Source: Amycolatopsis sp. NBC_01488
Lineage (GTDB): Bacteria; Actinomycetota; Actinomycetes; Mycobacteriales; Pseudonocardiaceae
Assembly (NCBI RefSeq): GCF_036227105.1
Contig: NZ_CP109434.1
Span: 4,745,001-4,809,000, forward strand
DNA length: 64,000 nt
Direction: 5' to 3'
The notes under the pieces are model-generated. The model was not told the DNA's origin and did no database searches. It was given only the letters and a program-made list of their open reading frames with translations. The position numbers and the translations under genes were made by a program. Shown piece after piece: positions 21,520-30,039 of this stretch. Position 1 is the stretch's first letter; every line of letters starts with the position of its first letter.

Positions 21520-23922
21520 TCAGACCGGGACGACCGCCCGCAGCCGGAACCGGCCGTCCGGCTCGACGCCGGCGGTGAGCTCTCCGCCGAGGTTGGCGAC
21601 CCGGTGCGACAGGTTGCCGATGCCGCTGCCCGGGGACGTGTCGGCCGGCCCGCTGCCGTTCTCCGCGGCCCGGGGTGCGGGCACCGCCGGCGTCGAAGGC
21701 GCCTCGGCCGGGACGTCGGGGCACTCCCGGTCTCCGTCGCGCTCGACGCCGTCGTTCACGATGTCGAGGCAGACCCCGGTGTCGGTGCGGCGCATCGCGA
21801 TCTCGCAGCACTCCACCTTGCTGTGCCGCAACACGTTCGTGACGCCTTCGCGCAGGACGACGGCCAGCACCGTGCGCACCGGCGGCGGCAGCTCGTCGCC
21901 GAGCATCTCCATGCGCACCCGGACGTCGGCGGCGGCCAGCACGGACTTCGCGGTGCGGGACTCGCTGTCGAGGGACAGCTCCCGGTAGCCGCTGGCCACG
22001 GACCGGACGTCGGAAAGGGCCTGCCGGGTGAGGCCGAGGACCTCGGTCAGCTCCTCGGTGGCGCGGCCGCGGTCCAGGGGCAGCAGCCGGGCGGTCAGCT
22101 CGCTCTTCAGCGCGATCGCGGACAGGCTCATGCCGAGCAGGTCGTGCAGGTCGCGGGCGAAGCGCAGCCGCTCCTCGGCGAGGGCCATCTCGGCCAGCCG
22201 GCGCCGGGTGTTGTCGAGCTCGGTGACCAGCCGGACCAGCCACAGCAGCCCGAACACGGCCAGGCCCGTCATCACGGTCGCCGCGGTGTAGAAGACCGTG
22301 GCCGTGGCGCTCGCGCCCGAAACCGACTGGATCTCCGCGTAGGCGGCGATGTTGAGCGCGAAGAACACCCAGCCGGCCACCGGCGGCAGGACCAGCAGCG
22401 CGCTGCCGATCAGCAGGCCCGGCACGCTGACCCAGTCGGCGCGCAGCGGCAGCAGCGGGAGGTAGGTCAGGCAGGCCTGCACGAACAGCATGCCGTAGCT
22501 CTGCGCCGAGCGGAGGTTGGTCGCCGGCCGGTTGAAGTAGGAGAACTGCAGGGCCAGCAGCGCCACGATCGAGCCGACGACCAGGACCACTTCCCACGGC
22601 CGGGCCGACAGCTCCAGCACGTGCACCGTCGCGCCGAAGCCCATCAGGGTCATCACGACCGGCAGGAGCCGGCGGATCCGCTTCGACTCGGCCTCCGACC
22701 GCCGCTCGGCGCTGTGCGCGGCGGGGGCGCCCGGGCGGCCGGGCACCGGGAGCTCGACGCGCAGCCGGAACCGGCCGTCGGCGCCGGTCTTCGCGGTCGC
22801 CGTGCCGCCGAGGGCGGTGACCTCCTCGGGCAGGGTCGTGAGCGTGCTGTCCGGGGTGAGCGCCGGGTCGTCCGCCGTCACGCCGTCGTTGACGATCTCG
22901 AGGGTGACGCGGCCGTCCTGGTGCCGGACGTCGATCTCGCAGTGCTCGACGTCGCTGTAGCGCAGGACGTTGGTGACTCCCTCCCGGAGCACCTTCGCCA
23001 GCAGCGTGCGGGCCTGCACCGACAGGTCGCCCTGGTCGAGGTGGATCCGGACGGCGATGTCGGACGCCGACAGCAGCGATTCGGCCGTCCGCGTCTCCTT
23101 CTCGAGCGACAGCTCGCGGTAGCCGTGGGAGACGGCCCGGACGTCGGACAGCGTGCGCTGGGCGGCGGCGGTGATCTCGGCGAGCTCGGCCTTGGCGCGG
23201 TCCGCGGACTTCCGCATCAGCAGGTGCGCGAGCTCGCCCTTGAGCGCGATCGCGGACAGGCTCAGCCCGAGCAGGTCGTGCAGGTCGCGGGCGAAGGCCA
23301 GCCGCTGCTCGGCGACCGCGCGCTGGGCCAGCTCGGTGCGGGCCTCGTGGAGCTCGTTGACCATCCGCGCCAGCCGGGCGAGCAGGTAGAAGACCAGGCT
23401 GTAGAAGCCCGCCGCGATGACCCCGCCGTAGATGGTGTCCAGCGGCGACGCGCCGAAGATCCGGTAGACGCCGACGACGCTGAGACAGACCGCGCCCAGC
23501 GCGGGCCAGGCGAACCGGGACGGCAGCACGAGCAGCACGGCCCCGCCGACGAAGTCGGGCATGTCGGCCCAGAAGATGCCGAAGGTCAGCAGCGGGACGT
23601 AGGCCAGTACGACCATGACGCCGAGCAGGACGCGGCTGGTGGTCGAGTCGAGCCGGGCGGACGGGCGGCTGAACCACAGCAGCTGGATGGCCAGGAGGCC
23701 GGCGACGGCCGCGACGGCGTACCCGGCGTGGAAGACGTCGACCGAGCGCGGCAGCAGGGTGAGGACGCCGGTCACGCCGAACCCGGCGACGACCACGACG
23801 ATGATGGCCGAGGTCAGGTAGGTGGCCAGCCGGGGGCGCCGATCGACCGCGGTGGTCCCGCGCGGTTCGGCGGTCGCGGAGAGCCCGCCGGCGGGCTCGC
23901 GTGCGGCGACCGGAGACATCAT
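21520..23922 (-). CDS. double sensor histidine kinase (two kinase modules in one chain)
   Basis: An 800-residue protein made of two complete sensor-kinase modules in tandem. Module 1 has about six membrane segments (residues 30-185), then HisKA_3 with His215 (FARDLHDLLGLSLS) and an N-box (REGVTNVLRYS). Where the glycine-rich box should be there is only TTLPEEVTALGG, so its ATP site looks defective. After a linker, module 2 repeats the plan: membrane segments, His593 (FARDLHDLLGMSLS), N-box (REGVTNVLRHS) and an intact G-box (GSGIGNLSHRV). Both resemble the kinase at 16899. The ATGATG start at 23922 follows GGGGGG. It probably arose by fusion of duplicated kinases. Confidence 0.85.
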   Translation of the reverse strand: MMSPVAAREPAGGLSATAEPRGTTAVDRRPRLATYLTSAIIVVVVAGFGVTGVLTLLPRSVDVFHAGYAVAAVAGLLAIQLLWFSRPSARLDSTTSRVLLGVMVVLAYVPLLTFGIFWADMPDFVGGAVLLVLPSRFAWPALGAVCLSVVGVYRIFGASPLDTIYGGVIAAGFYSLVFYLLARLARMVNELHEARTELAQRAVAEQRLAFARDLHDLLGLSLSAIALKGELAHLLMRKSADRAKAELAEITAAAQRTLSDVRAVSHGYRELSLEKETRTAESLLSASDIAVRIHLDQGDLSVQARTLLAKVLREGVTNVLRYSDVEHCEIDVRHQDGRVTLEIVNDGVTADDPALTPDSTLTTLPEEVTALGGTATAKTGADGRFRLRVELPVPGRPGAPAAHSAERRSEAESKRIRRLLPVVMTLMGFGATVHVLELSARPWEVVLVVGSIVALLALQFSYFNRPATNLRSAQSYGMLFVQACLTYLPLLPLRADWVSVPGLLIGSALLVLPPVAGWVFFALNIAAYAEIQSVSGASATATVFYTAATVMTGLAVFGLLWLVRLVTELDNTRRRLAEMALAEERLRFARDLHDLLGMSLSAIALKSELTARLLPLDRGRATEELTEVLGLTRQALSDVRSVASGYRELSLDSESRTAKSVLAAADVRVRMEMLGDELPPPVRTVLAVVLREGVTNVLRHSKVECCEIAMRRTDTGVCLDIVNDGVERDGDRECPDVPAEAPSTPAVPAPRAAENGSGPADTSPGSGIGNLSHRVANLGGELTAGVEPDGRFRLRAVVPV

Positions 23923-24102
23923 CGCGGACCCCCCGGAATCGACGCGGCCGCCGGGCCGGCCGGGAAGCCCGGTGCGGGGCGCTGAGTGCATGCTGACGGT
24001 CGATCCTAACTCACGGCGCGCCCCGGATCCGGGACGAAGGCGCGGGGAAGTCGGCCCCGGCGCCGCGGAACGGACGACGGGGAAGGAACCGGGAGCGCCG
24101 CG

Positions 24103-24615
24103 TCAGCGCTGGTCCGGCAGGGGCGGGAACCCGTCCGGGCCGGCGAGCAGGGCGAGGAAGTCCAGGCGTGGCACGACGACCGACCCGTGGTGCAGCAGGA
24201 AACCCTGCTCCAGCCGGAAGAAGCTCAGCCCGGAATCCTCGTCGGCCCACGGGCCGCCCACGGCGCCCGGCACGTGCCGGGTCGCCGGGAAGTCGGCGGT
24301 GAACGCGGTGCCCGCCGCGGAGTAGGCGGCCACGTCGCGGCCGAGGTACCGGTGGTACTGCGCCAGCTTGGCGTAGGGCGCGCGGGAGACGAGCACCAGC
24401 CGCAGCCCCGGATCGTCCAGCGCGGCGGCGATGTCGGCGGTGGCCACGACGTCGTCGGGTCCGCTGTGGTCGGGCATCGCGTGGTGCACGGCCAGCCGCG
24501 GACGGCCGCCGAACAGCTCGGGCAGCGCGACGCGCCCGTCCGGGCCTTCGAACAGGTACTTGGCCCCGGCGACGGCCCGGGGGCGGTCCAGCTCCGGCAC
24601 GGTCAGCTCCGTCAT
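24103..24615 (-). CDS. DUF899-like (thioredoxin-fold) protein
   Basis: A 170-residue protein. RPRAVAGAKYLFEGPDGRVALPELFGGRPRLAVHHAM and the SFFRLEQGFLLHHGSVVVPR tail recall the DUF899 family. The family's usual cysteines are missing, so a redox role is doubtful. GGGAGG lies 7 bases before the ATG. It stands alone between the double kinase gene and the divergent YciO-type gene. Function is unknown. Confidence 0.5.
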   Translation of the reverse strand: MTELTVPELDRPRAVAGAKYLFEGPDGRVALPELFGGRPRLAVHHAMPDHSGPDDVVATADIAAALDDPGLRLVLVSRAPYAKLAQYHRYLGRDVAAYSAAGTAFTADFPATRHVPGAVGGPWADEDSGLSFFRLEQGFLLHHGSVVVPRLDFLALLAGPDGFPPLPDQR

Positions 24616-24778
24616 GACTCGTCCTCCCTGGCGGCGGTCTCCCTGCGGATTGTGGGCCGGGGGCCCGGCCGCGCCCAGGGATCGGCCCGGGAACCGCAAG
24701 CTGGGAGACGCGCGGCCGGGGCACCCCGGACCCCCGCCGCCGTGCTCGCCGGCGGCCCGGACCCTAGGCTCTGCGGTC

Positions 24779-25399
24779 ATGGCACGCTATTTCGACCTGC
24801 ACCCGGAGAACCCGCAGCGCCGGTCGCTGGGCCAGATCGTCGAGATCCTCCGCGGCGACGGCCTGATCGCGTACCCGACCGACTCGTGCTTCGCGCTCGG
24901 GTGCCGGCCGGGCAACCGCGGCGGGCTCGACCGGATCCGCACGATCCGCAAGCTGGACCACCGCCACCACTTCACGCTGGTGTGCCAGGACTTCGCCCAG
25001 CTGGGCCAGTTCGTCCACATCGACAACGCGGTGTTCCGCGCGATCAAGGCGGCGACGCCGGGCAGCTACACGTTCATCCTGCCCGCCACCAAGGAGGTGC
25101 CGCGGCGGCTGATGCACGAGAAGAAGAAGACGGTCGGCGTGCGCATCCCGGACCACCGCGTCACCCAGGCGCTGCTGGCCGAGCTCGGCGAACCGCTGCT
25201 GTCGAGCACGCTGCTGCTGCCCGGCGAGGGCGAGCCGATGACCCAGGGGTGGCAGATCAAGGAAGAGCTCGACCACCAGCTCGACGCGGTGCTGGACTCC
25301 GGCGACTGCGGCGTCGAGCCGACGACTGTCGTCGACTTCTCTTCCGGGGAGCCGGAGATCCTGCGCGTCGGCGCGGGCGATCCCACGCCGTTCGAGTGA
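24779..25399 (+). CDS. Sua5/YciO/YrdC-family protein (YciO type)
   Basis: A 206-residue protein of the family that makes threonylcarbamoyl-AMP for the tRNA t6A modification. Visible motifs are IAYPTDSCFALGCRPGNR, KLDHRHHFTLVCQDF and SYTFILPATKEVPRR (the KxR-S/T-rich nucleotide pocket). It lacks the C-terminal Sua5 domain, like YciO, which is often not the main t6A enzyme. It is likely a housekeeping gene unrelated to its neighbours. It ends 6 bases before the convergent gene at 25406. Confidence 0.85.
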   Translation: MARYFDLHPENPQRRSLGQIVEILRGDGLIAYPTDSCFALGCRPGNRGGLDRIRTIRKLDHRHHFTLVCQDFAQLGQFVHIDNAVFRAIKAATPGSYTFILPATKEVPRRLMHEKKKTVGVRIPDHRVTQALLAELGEPLLSSTLLLPGEGEPMTQGWQIKEELDHQLDAVLDSGDCGVEPTTVVDFSSGEPEILRVGAGDPTPFE

Positions 25400-25405
25400 A
25401 TTCGC

Positions 25406-26068
25406 TCAGCGTTCCAGCAGTTCCAGCCATTCGGCGGTGTGCTCGCCGGTGAACGTCAGTGCCAGGTCTTCGACGTGGCGGCGGTTCGTCACCAGGAGGC
25501 AGAAGTCCTCGGCCGGGCCGGTGACGCGGTCGCCGGCCTCCTCCGGTCCGAACTCCCACACCGTGCCGGACGGCGCCCGCAGCTCGAACCGGAACGGCCC
25601 GGGCGGCGTCAGCCGGTGGCGGCGGTAGGCGCGGTCCCGGGACCGGACGCCGTAGTAGGCGACGTGCCCGATCTCGTCGCCGCGCCGCGGCCGGACGCCG
25701 AGCGTGTCGGCGATGTCCTGACCGCAGGCGAACAGCTCGGTCAGCGCCGCCGCGGCGAGCACCGACGGGCGCAGCGGTCCGTCGCTCCAGGGCAGCTCCA
25801 GGTCCGGCGGGGCGGACGCGAGCAGGGCGTTGGCCTTCCGCTGCTCGATCAGCCACGTCAGGATCGCTTCGTCGAGCGTGTCGTAGGAGATCTGCGGGGT
25901 GACGCCGAAGGCCGCCGGGTTCTCGGTGCTGAGCCGGACCAGCCGCGCGGTCGACGTCAGCCGGGCGAAGTGCGCGGTGGTGTCGGGGCCGGGCCCGTAC
26001 CCGTGGCGCTCGGCCAGCGCGGTCAGCGCGTCGGTCTCGGTCTGCAGGTCCGTGAACACGTCGGCCAT
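25406..26068 (-). CDS. TIGR03084/maleylpyruvate isomerase-like DinB-fold protein
   Basis: A 220-residue protein of the mycothiol-dependent isomerase-like (DinB-fold) group. The C-terminal GPSG-type strand pair (FELRAPSGTVWEFGPEE, AEDFCLLVTNRRH) and the central CGQDIADTLGVRPR are the same as in the protein at 38321, which sits in the enediyne cluster. The family is common in actinomycetes, and the substrate is not known. It is read divergently from the DGPF/sigma factor pair, and the shared gap contains a 15-bp inverted repeat. Confidence 0.7.
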   Translation of the reverse strand: MADVFTDLQTETDALTALAERHGYGPGPDTTAHFARLTSTARLVRLSTENPAAFGVTPQISYDTLDEAILTWLIEQRKANALLASAPPDLELPWSDGPLRPSVLAAAALTELFACGQDIADTLGVRPRRGDEIGHVAYYGVRSRDRAYRRHRLTPPGPFRFELRAPSGTVWEFGPEEAGDRVTGPAEDFCLLVTNRRHVEDLALTFTGEHTAEWLELLER

Positions 26069-26090
26069 CGGTGCCAACCTCCTGGGTCCG

Positions 26091-26184
26091 GTTACCCATC
26101 CGACCAAAAGCAGGCCGACCCGCGAGACGCAGGTAACCGCTGCTACGAAAGCCATTCGGCCGTGACTGTGGTCGGATTGGTAAC
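26091..26184. repeat. 15-bp inverted repeat in the divergent promoter before the DGPF/ECF pair
   Basis: GTTACCCATCCGACC (26091-26105) and GGTCGGATTGGTAAC (26170-26184) are inverted copies with one mismatch and 64 bases between. A further GGTAAC occurs in between. The spacing suits two operator sites for one dimeric regulator acting on the genes at 26068 and 26337. Confidence 0.6.
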
Positions 26185-26336
26185 GATCAGCACACAACCG
26201 GCTGCGCGGGTCCAGGCTGGCACGCCGGCGCACCGGAGCTCGACTCCGCGCGTGCGACGTGGTGCCACGGCCGCCCCGGCGATTGGCTATGTTCGTGCCG
26301 AGGACGATGCGGCGGCGGCCGAAGGGAGCCCCGAAG

Positions 26337-26726
26337 GTGAAGTACCTGCTGGCGATGTACCTGAATCCCGAAGTGCTGGCCGGGCTGTCCGAGCAGGACA
26401 TGGACGGCATCATGACCGGGCACCAGGAGTTCATCCGCACGATCCGCGAGTCCGGCGAGATGATCGGCACCCAGGCGCTCGGCCCGGTCGCCGAGAGCAG
26501 CGTCGTGCGGGTGCGCGGCGGGCTGCCGGCGGTCACCGACGGGCCGTTCCTGGAGTCGAAGGAGTTCCTGGCCGGCTACTACCTCGTGGAGTGCGCGGAC
26601 AAGGCGCGCGCCCTCGAGCTCGCCGCGATGATCCCGGACGCCGCCGTCGAGGGCCTGGGCATCGAGGTGCGCGAAATCGTCTTCTTCGCCGACGCCGAGA
26701 CGCAGTCCGACTTCACCGGTTCGTGA
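26337..26726 (+). CDS. DGPF/YCII-related domain protein
   Basis: A 129-residue protein with the sequence VTDGPFLESKEFLAGYYLVE, which includes the DGPF motif that names the family. The ferredoxin-like YCII fold is often involved in small-molecule chemistry but has no settled function. It starts at GTG after GGGAG. The sigma factor gene starts 1 base after its stop, the classic ECF42-DGPF pairing, in which the DGPF protein is a target or partner of the sigma factor. Confidence 0.88.
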   Translation: MKYLLAMYLNPEVLAGLSEQDMDGIMTGHQEFIRTIRESGEMIGTQALGPVAESSVVRVRGGLPAVTDGPFLESKEFLAGYYLVECADKARALELAAMIPDAAVEGLGIEVREIVFFADAETQSDFTGS

Positions 26727-26727
26727 G

Positions 26728-27963
26728 GTGACCGCGTCCGCCCCGGTCGCCGAGGTCCTGCGGCCGCTGGTCCCGCAGGTGCTCGGCGCGCTGGTCCGCA
26801 GGCACGGCCAGTTCGACGCCTGCGAGGACGCCGTCCAGGAGGCGCTGCTGGCGGCGAGCGAGCAGTGGCCGGCCGAGGGCGTCCCGGACAACCCGCGCGG
26901 CTGGCTGGTCGCGGTCGCGACGCGGCGGCTCACCGACCACTGGCGCAGCGAGAGCGCGCGGCGACGCCGGGAAGAGTCGGTCGCCGTGCGGGAGCCCGCG
27001 ACCGTCGTGGCCGGCCCCGGCGAGGAGCGGCCGCCGGACTCCGACGACACGCTGAAGCTGCTGTTCCTGTGCTGCCACCCGGCGGTGTCGCCGCCCTCCC
27101 AGGTGGCGCTGACCCTGCGCGCGGTCGGCGGCCTGACCACGGCGCAGATCGCGCGCGCGTTCCTGGTGCCCGAGGCGACGATGACCCGCCGCATCACCCG
27201 CGCCAAGGAAAGCATCGCGGCCGCGGGGTCGACGTTCAGCGAACCCTCGCCGGACGACTTCGGCGAGCGGCTGCGCGTGGTCCTCCAGGTGCTGTACCTG
27301 ATCTTCAACGAGGGCTACGCGGCGACGTCGGGGGAGAACCTCGTGCGCGCCGAGCTGGCCGCGGAGGCGATCCGGCTGACCCGCGCGGTGCACGCGCTGG
27401 TGCCGGGCGAGGGCGAGGTGGCGGGCCTGCTCGCGCTGATGCTGCTGACCGACGCGCGACGGGCGGCGCGCACCGGCCCGGAGGGCGAGCTGGTGCCGCT
27501 GCCCGAGCAGGACCGCGGCCGGTGGGACGCGGCGATGATCGCGGAGGGCACCGAGCTCGTCCGGGCGACGCTGGGCCGCGGCCCGGTCGGGCCGTACCAG
27601 GTGCAGGCGGCGATCGCCGCCCTGCACGACGAGGCCCCCAGCACGGAGGCGACCGACTGGCCGCAGATCGTCGAGCTCTACGGCGTGCTCGGCGAGCTCA
27701 TGCCGGGGCCGGTCGTGACGGTGAACCTCGCCGTCGCCGTCGCCCAGGTGGCGGGTCCCGCGGCCGGCCTGGACGTGCTCGACCGGATCGACGGCGAGCC
27801 CGGTGTCGGGCAGCGGGTGGACGCCGTCCGCGCGCACCTCCTGGAACGCGCCGGCCGGCCCGGCGACGCGCGCGAGTACTACCTGCGTGCCGCGAAGCGG
27901 GCCGGCAGCGAACCGGAACGCCACTACCTGGCGGGCCGGGCGGAGCGGGCCGGGCGGGCCTGA
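26728..27963 (+). CDS. ECF-type RNA polymerase sigma factor, ECF42 group
   Basis: A 411-residue sigma factor. Region 2 (FDACEDAVQEALLAASEQWP, PRGWLVAVATRRLTDHWRS) and region 4 (TTAQIARAFLVPEATMTRRITRAK) occupy the first 170 residues. A C-terminal TPR-like extension (IFNEGYAATSG to ARA) follows, the hallmark of ECF42, which has no anti-sigma factor and is regulated through this tail. It is coupled to the DGPF gene. It may autoregulate from the promoter region at 26069-26336. Confidence 0.9.
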   Translation: MTASAPVAEVLRPLVPQVLGALVRRHGQFDACEDAVQEALLAASEQWPAEGVPDNPRGWLVAVATRRLTDHWRSESARRRREESVAVREPATVVAGPGEERPPDSDDTLKLLFLCCHPAVSPPSQVALTLRAVGGLTTAQIARAFLVPEATMTRRITRAKESIAAAGSTFSEPSPDDFGERLRVVLQVLYLIFNEGYAATSGENLVRAELAAEAIRLTRAVHALVPGEGEVAGLLALMLLTDARRAARTGPEGELVPLPEQDRGRWDAAMIAEGTELVRATLGRGPVGPYQVQAAIAALHDEAPSTEATDWPQIVELYGVLGELMPGPVVTVNLAVAVAQVAGPAAGLDVLDRIDGEPGVGQRVDAVRAHLLERAGRPGDAREYYLRAAKRAGSEPERHYLAGRAERAGRA

Positions 27964-28002
27964 CCCGCCCGGCACCGGGACGGCGCTGGGACGGCGCTGG
28001 AC

Positions 28003-28701
28003 TCAGTGGACGACGATGCCGGTCGCCGGCTCCGGGGCCGCCGGGACGTGGAACAGGTTCGCGAACAGCTCGAGGTCCGCCACGTCGCCGTCGATGGCGA
28101 GCTTGCCCGAGCGGACCGCCGCGGCCGCCGTCAGCTGGCCGCTCATCAGGTCCAGCAGCGCCGCGCCGAGCGTGACGTCGACCACCAGGTCGGCGCCGGG
28201 GAAGCGGCCTTCGCCGACCTTGACCACGCCGTCCTCGACCAGGGCGTGCACGACCATGTCGCCGAAGTACCGGAGCTCGTAGCTGATCTGGACGCCCTGG
28301 GCGTGTTCGGCGCGGAAGGTGGTGTAGAGCGACAGGATCGCCGCGTCGAGGGTGAGCACGTCGTCGGCGCCCGCGTTCCCCAGCGAGCGGGCCCCCCAGA
28401 GACCGAGGTCGAGCAGGATCCCGTCGAGCTCGGTGCCGTACTGCGTCAGCTCGTAGACCAGGCCCGCGTCGAGCTCGGCGCGGACGCGGCGGCGGAGCAC
28501 GCCGGCCGCCTCCAGCTCGTTGAGCCGGGCGGACAGGATGGACGGCGGGATCTTCGGCAAGCCGGCCTGCAGCTCGTCGTAGCGCTTCGCACCGAGCACC
28601 AGGTCCCGGACGATCAGCAGCGACCAGCGCTCGCCGATGATCTCGAGCGCACGGGCGATGCCGCAGAACTGGCCGTAGGCGCGGGTGTGCGGAGTGGGCA
28701 T
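28003..28701 (-). CDS. HxlR-type winged-helix regulator with C-terminal SCP2-like domain (copy 2)
   Basis: A 232-residue paralog of the protein at 12023, similar along its whole length (AYGQFCGIARALEIIGERWSL, LPKIPPSILSARLNELEAAG, and the shared SLYTTF in the linker). The second half again looks like SCP2. It lies 57 bases from the SARP gene in the same direction and could be co-transcribed with it. Copy 1 borders the YcaO locus, so the two may respond to similar hydrophobic ligands, one per pathway. Confidence 0.85.
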   Translation of the reverse strand: MPTPHTRAYGQFCGIARALEIIGERWSLLIVRDLVLGAKRYDELQAGLPKIPPSILSARLNELEAAGVLRRRVRAELDAGLVYELTQYGTELDGILLDLGLWGARSLGNAGADDVLTLDAAILSLYTTFRAEHAQGVQISYELRYFGDMVVHALVEDGVVKVGEGRFPGADLVVDVTLGAALLDLMSGQLTAAAAVRSGKLAIDGDVADLELFANLFHVPAAPEPATGIVVH

Positions 28702-28757
28702 CGGACTTCCTCACTTCTTTCCGGTGGTGCGGTTTCGGCGGGGTGCCGGGGAAGCGG

Positions 28758-29552
28758 TCAGCGGTGGCCGCCTTCGGAGATCAGCTCGCGGTGCAGCAGC
28801 TGGAGGTCGTCGCACGGCTCGACGCCCAGCTCCCCGGCCAGGCGGGTGCGCAGCATGCGGTAGACGGCCATCGCGTCGGACCGCCGTCCGCTGCGGCCGA
28901 GCGCGCGCATCAGCTGCCCGTGCAGGGCTTCGTCGAGCGGGCTGCCGGTGGTCAGCGAACGCAGCTCGCCGATCAGCTCCCGGTGCCTGCCGCTCAGGAT
29001 CTCCGCCTCGATGCGCAGGTGCAGGACGCCGCGCCGCTGCTCCAGCAGCTCGGTCCGGTACGCCGACAGCACCGGTCCACATTGGACATTGGTGAAGGGC
29101 GTGCCCGACCAGACGTCGAGCGCGGCGCGGTAGGCGTCGGCAGCCGCGGCCTGGTCGCCGGCGTCCTGGTGCTCGTGGCCGGCCTGCTGCAGCCGCGCGA
29201 ACCGGTGGGTGTCCACCTGGGACGGATCGATGTGGAACGTGTAGCCGGACTGCTTGGTCACCAGCATCGCCTCGGCGTCGGCCGCGAGCCCGTTCTGGAC
29301 GATGCAGCGGCGGAGGTGGTAGACGTAGGTGTGCAGCGTGGTCCGCACCGTCCGCGGCGGGTGGTCCGACCACAGCTCCCGGATCAGGGTGTCGATGTGT
29401 ACCATCTTGCCCGGGCGCATCACGAGCACGGCCAGCAGTGAAAGAACCTTCGGTGCCGAAGGCGCGTAGTCGACCCCGTCACGCAGGACTTCCAACGGCC
29501 CCAGCACGGTGAAGCGGACCCCGCCGCGGTCCGGCTGCTGTTCGGAGTACAT
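28758..29552 (-). CDS. SARP-type pathway activator (winged helix plus BTAD domain)
   Basis: A 264-residue regulator. The N-terminal OmpR-like winged helix (FTVLGPLEVLRDG, LIRELWSDHPPRTVRTTLHTYVYHLR) is followed by a bacterial transcriptional activation domain of helical repeats (residues 110-260). SARPs bind direct repeats upstream of -35 boxes and switch on antibiotic clusters. It is read away from the enediyne operon, and the 487-base gap between them holds the shared palindromes. GGAGG precedes the ATG. It is the best candidate for the enediyne pathway activator. Confidence 0.92.
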   Translation of the reverse strand: MYSEQQPDRGGVRFTVLGPLEVLRDGVDYAPSAPKVLSLLAVLVMRPGKMVHIDTLIRELWSDHPPRTVRTTLHTYVYHLRRCIVQNGLAADAEAMLVTKQSGYTFHIDPSQVDTHRFARLQQAGHEHQDAGDQAAAADAYRAALDVWSGTPFTNVQCGPVLSAYRTELLEQRRGVLHLRIEAEILSGRHRELIGELRSLTTGSPLDEALHGQLMRALGRSGRRSDAMAVYRMLRTRLAGELGVEPCDDLQLLHRELISEGGHR

Positions 29553-30039
29553 GGCAAGCCTCCAGCATCGTCAATGCGTCCTCGCGCTCCCCAGGTCGTG
29601 CCGCGCGGATCGGTGGACGGCCGAAATCCGGGCTTCTATCCGAATGTGACAGAGCGCGGCGCCCACGACCAGTGAACGGCCCACCAGAGTCGGCGTGCGT
29701 TCGCCCCGTTCCCACCTGCGTTTCGCATGTTCCGGATGTGCGTGGCGCACCTCGGCCATCCGGCGGAACCTGCGGCTCGCGGGGTGGCGGGGTCCCTGGA
29801 ACGGACCAAGGGCCCGCCCCGCGGGACCCGCCCCCGATCACTTCGGCGGGCGTCGCGCACGGCGCACCCGGGCGTTCCGCACGGAGGGGCCGGGCGAACC
29901 ACCCGCGCTCGACCGGGTGTCCCACGAACGGCGGAGGCCACGCCCCGGAGTCCTCGATCGCTCGTCCATCGATCCCCCAGTTCCGGCGTCTTCCCTGGCA
30001 CCAGGAGAACCGCCATCAGGGGAATTCGAGGTTGGACTG
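29553..30039. other. divergent promoter region of the enediyne cluster (SARP / AraC)
   Basis: 487 bases with no supported gene. They contain the double palindrome at 29718-29750, a further TGCGTTCGCC at about 29695 and GCGTTCCGCACGG at about 29870. They should hold the promoters of the SARP gene and of the long rightward operon that starts with AraC copy 2. Confidence 0.7.
29718..29750. promoter_or_regulatory. two adjacent TGCG-N3-CGCA palindromes
   Basis: TGCGTTTCGCA (29718-29728) and TGCGTGGCGCA (29740-29750) are both perfect in their arms, with centres 22 bases apart, two helical turns. These are the best copies of the motif and support binding by a protein with two sites on one DNA face. 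They lie about 170 bases upstream of the SARP start and 290 bases upstream of AraC copy 2. Confidence 0.6.
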
